Source of the DNA: Desulfatirhabdium butyrativorans
GTDB lineage: Bacteria > Desulfobacterota > Desulfobacteria > Desulfobacterales > DYRK01
Direction: 5' to 3'
DNA: 18,791 nt
NCBI GenBank assembly: GCA_020718785.1
Contig: DYRK01000043.1
Span: 1 to 18,791 of the forward strand
The position numbers were made by a program, and so were the translations under genes. Positions within the stretch are counted from its first letter, which is position 1. Each line of letters begins with the position of its first letter. Positions 13,076-18,791 of the stretch are shown here, piece after piece. A model generated the notes under the pieces. It had not been told where the DNA came from. It made no database searches and was given only the letters and a program-made list of their open reading frames with translations.

Positions 13076-16000
13076 CAGCGGTAATTCATCCGCCCTGCAA
13101 AAAGCGGTCGAATATCATCGGGCAGGACAGCTTCAGGAGGCTGAAGCCATTTACAGAAAGATACTCGAATCTCAGCCGAACCACGCGGATGCCCTGCATC
13201 TTCTGGGCGGAATTGCTCATCAGACCGGCAAGCATGATGCAGCCGCAAGTCTTATCCGGCAGGCGATTCGGAATGCGCCTGACAATCCTCTTTATTACAG
13301 CAATCTCGCTGCCGTGTTCAAAGCGCAGGGCAAATCGGAAGAAGTCATTTCATGCTGCCGGAAAGCGATTGAACTTGATCCGAATCATGCCGAAGCCTAT
13401 AATAATATGGGGAGCGCATTGCTGGAACAGGGAAAGTCAGCAGAGGCAATCTCGTGTTTTCGGAAAGCTGCAGAATCGGATCCGAACTGTAGCGATGCTT
13501 TGGGAAACCTTAGTTTTCAACTGCTTCATAGCTGTGCATGGAAGGAATCCGATGATTTGTCTCTCCGATTGGAGACTGCAAATCAGGCGGCTATGGATAA
13601 AGGGCTCAAAAGCATTGAAGACCCTTTTGCCAGTCTGATGAGAAGCGATGATCCGGCCCGTAACTTTGCAGTCGCAAAATCATGGTCCTCCGATATCTCC
13701 CGGCGTATGTCGCAGTTAACGCCCTATTTTCCTTTTGACGAGCGCAAAAGCCCGCTGTTTTCATCCCGAAAGATCAGGCTCGGATATCTCTCGAATGACT
13801 TCCGAAACCATGCCACCGCTTATCTGATGCGTAGTCTTTTCCGTCTGCATGATCGGGAGAAATTCGAAATCATCGCTTATTCTTTCGGAGAAAATGACGG
13901 AAGTATTTTCAGGAAACAGATCGAACAGGATTGCGATCATTTTGTTGATCTGCGCCGGCTCGGACATAGCGAATCTGCAAAGTGCATCTACAAAGACCGG
14001 GTGGATATTTTAGTTGATCTGACGGGACACAGCAGGAATAATCGGATGGAAATCTGCGCGCTGCGTCCGGCTCCTGTTCAGGTCAGTTATCTCGGATTTC
14101 CGGGGACAACCGGTGCAGATTTTTGTGACTATATCATTACAGATAAGATTGTGACGCCTCCGGATCACAAGGATTTTTATAGCGAGAAGTTCGTTTATAT
14201 GCCCCATTGCTACCAGATAAACGATCATATACGGTCTGCTTCGGGCAGGGAATGGAAAAAATCGGATTTCGGACTGCCGCAAACAGGGCTTATTTTCTGC
14301 TCTTTCAACAACAGCTACAAGATTGAGCCGCTGATATTTGACAGTTGGATGAAGATTCTCAGACAGGTTCCGAAAAGCGTTCTGTGGCTTCTGGGCGGAA
14401 ACGAACCTGCTGAAAAGAATCTGAGACAGGAAGCTGAGAATCGGGGCATAAAAGCCCAAAGACTGATTTTTGCGAAAAGGCTGGCTCCGCATGAACATCT
14501 GGCAAGACATCGGCTGGCTGATCTGATGCTGGATACCCGAATCTGCAACGGGCATACTACCACTACAGACGCACTGTGGTCAGGGGTTCCCGTGATAACG
14601 ATTCAGGGGAGACATTTTCCCTCACGAGTATCTTCAAGTACCCTGACAACGACGGGTCTGCCTGAACTGATCACTCACAGTCTGGAAGAATACGAAAGAC
14701 TGGCTGTACGGTTAGCAACACATTCCGATGACTTACTGAAATTAAAGAAAAAATTAGAAAAATATCGTCTGACATCCCCTCTTTTCGATACTTCCCGATT
14801 AGTGAGAAATTTGGAAGCAGCATATAAAGAAATGTGGAAAGGCTTTGTAAGCGGAGAAAAGCCGAGAATTATCGAAGTAAAAGAAGATGAAGATAGTCTT
14901 TCTATAAAGCAGAAGCCTTCTGCAAACAAAGCTGCCTCATCGGAAAATGCCGAGAATTACTACCGACAAGGCGTTATGCTGAGACAACAGGGTCAATCGG
15001 ACGAAGCTCTTTCCTGTTTTCAAAGAGTTGTAGAATTAATGCCCGATATGGCTCCGGCATATATCTATATCGGAAATATCGTTCAGGCACAGGGCAGATC
15101 GGATGAGGCAATAGCCTGCTATCAGAGGTCATTGGCATTACAACCGGACGTTGCCATTGTCTATAACAACATGGGCAATGTGCTTAAAGATCAGGGAAAA
15201 ATTCGAGAAGCCGTCAATTGCTACCGGAAAGCCTTGCAATTAGAACCGGAAATGCCGGCAGCTTGCAGCAATCTTCTGTTTCAATTGCAGCAGACTTGTT
15301 CGTGGCAAGATTTTGATGCCCTGTCTGCAAAGCTTGACCGACTGACAAGGAATATGTTGAACAAAGGGCTGAAAACAGATGAAGACCCTTTTGTGAATCT
15401 GACAAGACATGCAGACCCCAAGCTGAATTTTGCCGTTGCAAAATCATGGAGTGATGAGATTTCACGGCTGGCTTCGCATACAAAGCCGAGGTTTTCATAT
15501 CCCGGAAAAAGTTTTACTAAACAAAAGATTACAATAAGTTATCTGTCAAAAGACTTTCATAATCATGCCACAGCGCATCTTATGTCAAGCCTGTTCGGAC
15601 TGCACGACCGGGATACGTTTAATATCTGTTGCTATTCCTACGGATCAGACGACGGCAGTGACTACAGAAAGAAAATCCGAGGTGATTGCGACCGCTTTGT
15701 TGACATTCAAGGTCTGAATGCTGTCGAAGCCGCAAAGCGCATCCATGAAGATCAGACAGATATTCTTGTTGATCTGAAAGGCTATACGCACGGCAACCGG
15801 CTTGATATTTGCGCGTTGCGTCCTGCGGCGATACAGGTGAGTTATCTCGGATTTCCGGGAACGACCGGAGCGGATTTTTTTGACTACATCATTACAGATT
15901 CCATTGTAACACCCGAAGATCATGCGATTTATTACAGCGAAAAATTCGCCTGTCTGCCCCATTGCTATCAGGTCAATGACCATAAACAGACCATCTCGGA

Positions 16001-18632
16001 CAAAGAGTGGAAAAAGGCGGATTTCGGCTTGCCCGAACAGGCTTTTGTGTTCTGCTCATTCAATCAGGCATATAAGATCGAAGCCCGTATTTTCGATGTC
16101 TGGATGTCTCTTCTTCGCCGAATTCCGAAAAGCGTTCTATGGCTTATGCCGGGAAACAACATTGCCAAAGAGAATCTGAAGCATGAAGCCAGACAAAGAG
16201 GAGTGAATCCCGAAAGACTCATCTTTACGGACATGGTGCTGAAACACGAGCATCTGGCGCGTTATTGTCTGGCAGATTTGGCTTTGGATACAAGGAGTTA
16301 CAATGGGCATACGACTACCAGCGATGCGCTTTGGGCAGGCGTTCCGGTCATAACGTTGCAAGGCACGCATTTTGCATCCCGTGTGTCTTCAAGCATTCTG
16401 AGGGCTATCAGCTTGCCTGAACTGATTACGCACAGTCTGACAGATTACGAATCCCTTGCCATGCATCTCGCCAGTCATCCGGATGCCCTTGCAATTATAC
16501 GGAAAAAGCTTGCAGACAAGCGTCTGACAGCACCTTTGTTTGATACCCTCCGGTTTGTCAGAAATTTAGAAAAAGCTTATAAAGAGATGTGGGAAATCTT
16601 TATATCCGGAGAAAAACCGAGAGCAATCCACGTGACAGATTCCGAAATATCAAAACCTTATTCGATATCTGATCAGCTTATAGATATTTCTGATGAATAT
16701 AAAAAAGCGATTCAATATCATCAAGCCGGAGAATTGCAGGCAGCCGAGGATATTTATAAAAAAATACTCGAAATTCAGCCGAGTCATTCGGACGCGCTCC
16801 ATTATCTCGGAGTGATTGCCCATCAGAAAAGTAAAGACGCGGACGCGGTAAGGCTGATCCGTGAGGCTATCCGAATTACGCCTAATGATCCCTATTATCT
16901 TTATAATCTCGGATGCGTACTTCAGGAGCAGAGACAATCAGACGAAGCGACCGCATATTTCCGTAAGGCTTTGGAGTTAAAGCCGGATTATGTCGAGGCA
17001 TATATCAATCTGGGCGTGGTACTCGAAGAACAGGAATCGTTCGATGAAGCTATTGTCTGTTTCGAAACAGCGCTGAAATTTGCCCCGAATCTGCCGGAAG
17101 CCTACAATAACATCGGACATGCTCGGCATGAACAGGGTCGCTTCAAAGAGGCGATTCCCTATTTCCAAAAAGCCCTGAATCTCAGGCCCGATTATGCCGA
17201 AGCCTATCTGAATATGGGAAATGCTTTTGCTTCCCTATTTGATATGGACTCGGCTATGCCATGCTTTTTCAAAGCGATAGAACTGAAACCGGATAATGTA
17301 CAAGCCTATAACAATCTGGGGAATGCCTTTGAAAGTCAGGCAAGGCTGAACGAAGCTTTGTCCTGTTTTCAGAAATCATTGGAATTTCAGCCTGATAATC
17401 CCGAAACTCATTACTCAATGGGAAATGTGCTGATGGATGACGGCAGAACTGATGAAGCGATGCTTTGTTATAGTAAGTCCCTGGAAATCATGCCTGGATT
17501 TCAGAAAGCCCTTGCCGGACAAGCCAAGTCACTGATGCAGAAAGGAGAGTTTGACGAGGCATATCAGTTTGTCATGCCGCTGATTGACTCGGGGACAAAG
17601 AGCATTGAAGTTGCGGTGATCTATGCCATGCTGGCAAAGCGTTTCAAGCATCATCAGGAAGCTGTCCGTCTGTTAGAAGAACTTTTGTCTCAGAAATCCG
17701 CCGGCACAGCTAAAACCGCCCAGATTCATTTTGTTCTCGGTGATCTTTATGACAAACTCGGGGACTATGATAAAGCCTTTCATCACTACCGATCAGCCAA
17801 TAGCTTGAAGTCGTGGGGTTTTGATGTAGAACTGCACAAAAAGCATATCGGCAATATGATTGCAGCTTACAGTCGGGAGCAGAAAGCCCGGCTCCCAAGA
17901 GCAGACAACTCATTACAACTTCCTGTTTTCATTGTGGGTATGCCCCGCTCCGGAACCACACTCGCAGAACAGATTCTCGCGAGTCATCCCCGTGTGTTCG
18001 GTGCGGGAGAACTACAGGATATCGGAAGAATCGCCCGTCAACTGCGTCTAACGCCGGATACGATTCCCTCTCCCGAACATCCGGCAACGCTGACCCGTGA
18101 AGTATTAGACCGATTTGCCGCTTATTATGCGGATCGCCTGGGGAAATTCTCAGATCACGCGCTCCGTGTCACCGACAAAATGCCTCAGAATTTTCTGCTG
18201 ATCGGCTTAATCTGGCAACTCTTTCCGAAAGCAGCGATTATCCATTGTGTCAGGGATCCGAGAGATACAGCTTTGTCCATTTATTTCCAGAATTTTCTGG
18301 GTAGTCATGCTTACTCCTTTGATCTGAAAAACATCGGAGAATACTACCTCCAGTATGAGCGGATTATGCGGCACTGGAAAGATGATTTCGGCGTTCCGAT
18401 GCTGGAGTTGCACTACGAAGAATTAGTAGCGGAACCGGAAAGGATCAGCCGGGAAATGGTGGCGCATATCGGTCTGGAATGGGATGAGCAGTGTCTGCGC
18501 TTTCACGAGTCAAAACGGACCGTTGTCACTGCCAGTTTTCAGCAGGTCCGGGAGCCGGTTTACCGTGCTTCGGCAGGACGATGGAAACACTATCAAAAAT
18601 ATCTTAAACCTTTGACAGAGGTATTGAGGTGA
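13062..18632 (+). CDS. TPR-OGT-TPR-OGT-TPR-sulfotransferase fusion (SPINDLY-type)
   Basis: An 1856-residue protein in six blocks: TPRs (about 1-150), a SPINDLY/OGT-type GT41 transferase (about 165-600; H250 in FRNHAT, K420 in NSYKIE, H498 in NGHTTTTD), TPRs (about 630-740), a second GT41 domain (H835, K1005, H1083), about eleven TPRs (1210-1600), and a PAPS-type sulfotransferase (P-loop FIVGMPRSGTT at 1623-1633, CVRDPRDTALS at 1729). Both GT41 domains keep the residues equivalent to those used in human OGT for UDP-GlcNAc binding and transfer. The likely reactions are O-linked sugar transfer and sulfation of protein or glycan; substrates are unknown. The TTG at 13035 gives a longer frame, but ATG 13062 has GAGG six bases upstream and a short overlap with the CBS gene. 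There is no signal peptide or membrane helix, so it is cytosolic. No terminator is clear after the stop. Confidence 0.9.
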   Translation: MRRIDSGNSSALQKAVEYHRAGQLQEAEAIYRKILESQPNHADALHLLGGIAHQTGKHDAAASLIRQAIRNAPDNPLYYSNLAAVFKAQGKSEEVISCCRKAIELDPNHAEAYNNMGSALLEQGKSAEAISCFRKAAESDPNCSDALGNLSFQLLHSCAWKESDDLSLRLETANQAAMDKGLKSIEDPFASLMRSDDPARNFAVAKSWSSDISRRMSQLTPYFPFDERKSPLFSSRKIRLGYLSNDFRNHATAYLMRSLFRLHDREKFEIIAYSFGENDGSIFRKQIEQDCDHFVDLRRLGHSESAKCIYKDRVDILVDLTGHSRNNRMEICALRPAPVQVSYLGFPGTTGADFCDYIITDKIVTPPDHKDFYSEKFVYMPHCYQINDHIRSASGREWKKSDFGLPQTGLIFCSFNNSYKIEPLIFDSWMKILRQVPKSVLWLLGGNEPAEKNLRQEAENRGIKAQRLIFAKRLAPHEHLARHRLADLMLDTRICNGHTTTTDALWSGVPVITIQGRHFPSRVSSSTLTTTGLPELITHSLEEYERLAVRLATHSDDLLKLKKKLEKYRLTSPLFDTSRLVRNLEAAYKEMWKGFVSGEKPRIIEVKEDEDSLSIKQKPSANKAASSENAENYYRQGVMLRQQGQSDEALSCFQRVVELMPDMAPAYIYIGNIVQAQGRSDEAIACYQRSLALQPDVAIVYNNMGNVLKDQGKIREAVNCYRKALQLEPEMPAACSNLLFQLQQTCSWQDFDALSAKLDRLTRNMLNKGLKTDEDPFVNLTRHADPKLNFAVAKSWSDEISRLASHTKPRFSYPGKSFTKQKITISYLSKDFHNHATAHLMSSLFGLHDRDTFNICCYSYGSDDGSDYRKKIRGDCDRFVDIQGLNAVEAAKRIHEDQTDILVDLKGYTHGNRLDICALRPAAIQVSYLGFPGTTGADFFDYIITDSIVTPEDHAIYYSEKFACLPHCYQVNDHKQTISDKEWKKADFGLPEQAFVFCSFNQAYKIEARIFDVWMSLLRRIPKSVLWLMPGNNIAKENLKHEARQRGVNPERLIFTDMVLKHEHLARYCLADLALDTRSYNGHTTTSDALWAGVPVITLQGTHFASRVSSSILRAISLPELITHSLTDYESLAMHLASHPDALAIIRKKLADKRLTAPLFDTLRFVRNLEKAYKEMWEIFISGEKPRAIHVTDSEISKPYSISDQLIDISDEYKKAIQYHQAGELQAAEDIYKKILEIQPSHSDALHYLGVIAHQKSKDADAVRLIREAIRITPNDPYYLYNLGCVLQEQRQSDEATAYFRKALELKPDYVEAYINLGVVLEEQESFDEAIVCFETALKFAPNLPEAYNNIGHARHEQGRFKEAIPYFQKALNLRPDYAEAYLNMGNAFASLFDMDSAMPCFFKAIELKPDNVQAYNNLGNAFESQARLNEALSCFQKSLEFQPDNPETHYSMGNVLMDDGRTDEAMLCYSKSLEIMPGFQKALAGQAKSLMQKGEFDEAYQFVMPLIDSGTKSIEVAVIYAMLAKRFKHHQEAVRLLEELLSQKSAGTAKTAQIHFVLGDLYDKLGDYDKAFHHYRSANSLKSWGFDVELHKKHIGNMIAAYSREQKARLPRADNSLQLPVFIVGMPRSGTTLAEQILASHPRVFGAGELQDIGRIARQLRLTPDTIPSPEHPATLTREVLDRFAAYYADRLGKFSDHALRVTDKMPQNFLLIGLIWQLFPKAAIIHCVRDPRDTALSIYFQNFLGSHAYSFDLKNIGEYYLQYERIMRHWKDDFGVPMLELHYEELVAEPERISREMVAHIGLEWDEQCLRFHESKRTVVTASFQQVREPVYRASAGRWKHYQKYLKPLTEVLR

Positions 18633-18640
18633 GAAATAAC

Positions 18641-18675
18641 TTTACACCTCTCACTTCTCCTTTTTCACTTCCTAC
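18641..18675. repeat. Heptad-phased repeat downstream of the OGT/sulfotransferase gene
   Basis: TTTACAC, CTCTCAC, TTCTCCT, TTTTCAC, TTCCTAC: five 7-mers in register, one identical to the CTCTCAC unit at 3803 and complementary in type to TGAGAAG at 12431. A T-rich run and a 6-bp inverted repeat (GAGGTG 18626-18631 with CACCTC 18645-18650) make a weak terminator possible. Confidence 0.65.
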
Positions 18676-18728
18676 TCATGCCCGAGGGCACGGATAGGGT
18701 CTGTATGCATCAAGCTAAGATTATTTTG

Positions 18729-18791
18729 TTAATAAATCGGCAGTTCTTCAGTAAGTTCTTTCAGAGTGCCGGACCGGAACGCTTCGGAGAG
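18729..18791 (-). CDS. Possible 3' end of a minus-strand gene running off the window
   Basis: From the window edge the minus strand reads LSEAFRSGTLKELTEELPIY and then TAA (18729-18731). The composition looks like protein, but 20 open codons are expected by chance fairly often. No family is recognised. The 50 bases before it (18676-18728) contain a short inverted repeat TGCCC/GGGCA and no gene. Confidence 0.4.
   Translation of the reverse strand, partial: LSEAFRSGTLKELTEELPIY

Overview
The window looks like accessory chromosome from a sulfate-reducing deltaproteobacterium (Desulfobacterota). A large filamentous or multicellular type such as Desulfonema would fit. The basis is a gene closely resembling AhbD, the last enzyme of the siroheme-dependent heme b route used by sulfate reducers, a deltaproteobacterial-style PUFA-synthase-like megaenzyme, and a high load of short dispersed repeats. 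The taxon is inferred; there is no rRNA or marker gene here.

Layout. (1) 37-981, minus: a PD-(D/E)XK/Rpn-like nuclease with a tail of nine 9-residue repeats. (2) 1197-2135 is a small gene graveyard. An 88-codon secreted protein gene with a PEGA-like domain (minus strand) is split by a 138-bp MITE that has 15-bp inverted ends and a perfect 9-bp target duplication. Just upstream of it on the same strand lies the frameshifted C-terminal end of an outer-membrane beta-barrel protein. A two-helix membrane ORF on the plus strand abuts that remnant. (3) 2384-9403, plus: a 2339-residue KS-CLF-AT-DH-DH protein like Pfa3/PfaC of secondary-lipid (PUFA-type) synthases, preceded by a plausible sigma70 promoter. 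(4) 9406-11269: two tandem Rpn-family genes of equal length, identical over about 700 bp but with different repeat tails; the first abuts the megasynthase. (5) 11339-18632: ahbD, a CBS-CBS-ACT (AcuB-like) gene and an 1856-residue protein with the order TPR-OGT-TPR-OGT-TPR-sulfotransferase, tightly spaced and probably co-transcribed. (6) The right edge holds a heptad repeat and perhaps the last codons of a minus-strand gene.

The most striking patterns are three. The megasynthase ORF carries at least six short repeat or palindrome insertions, nearly all at domain linkers or surface loops and all leaving the frame open. A family of 7-bp tandem repeats recurs at five places, inside and between genes. 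The double O-GlcNAc transferase/sulfotransferase fusion would put two kinds of modification on one TPR scaffold. The MITE excision can be done on paper: it restores an ATG, a Shine-Dalgarno sequence and a signal peptide.

How the genes might work together is only partly clear. The megasynthase lacks ACP, KR and ER domains, and no gene in the window supplies them, so it must act with partners encoded elsewhere. AhbD makes heme b from Fe-coproporphyrin, but no other ahb gene is in view.
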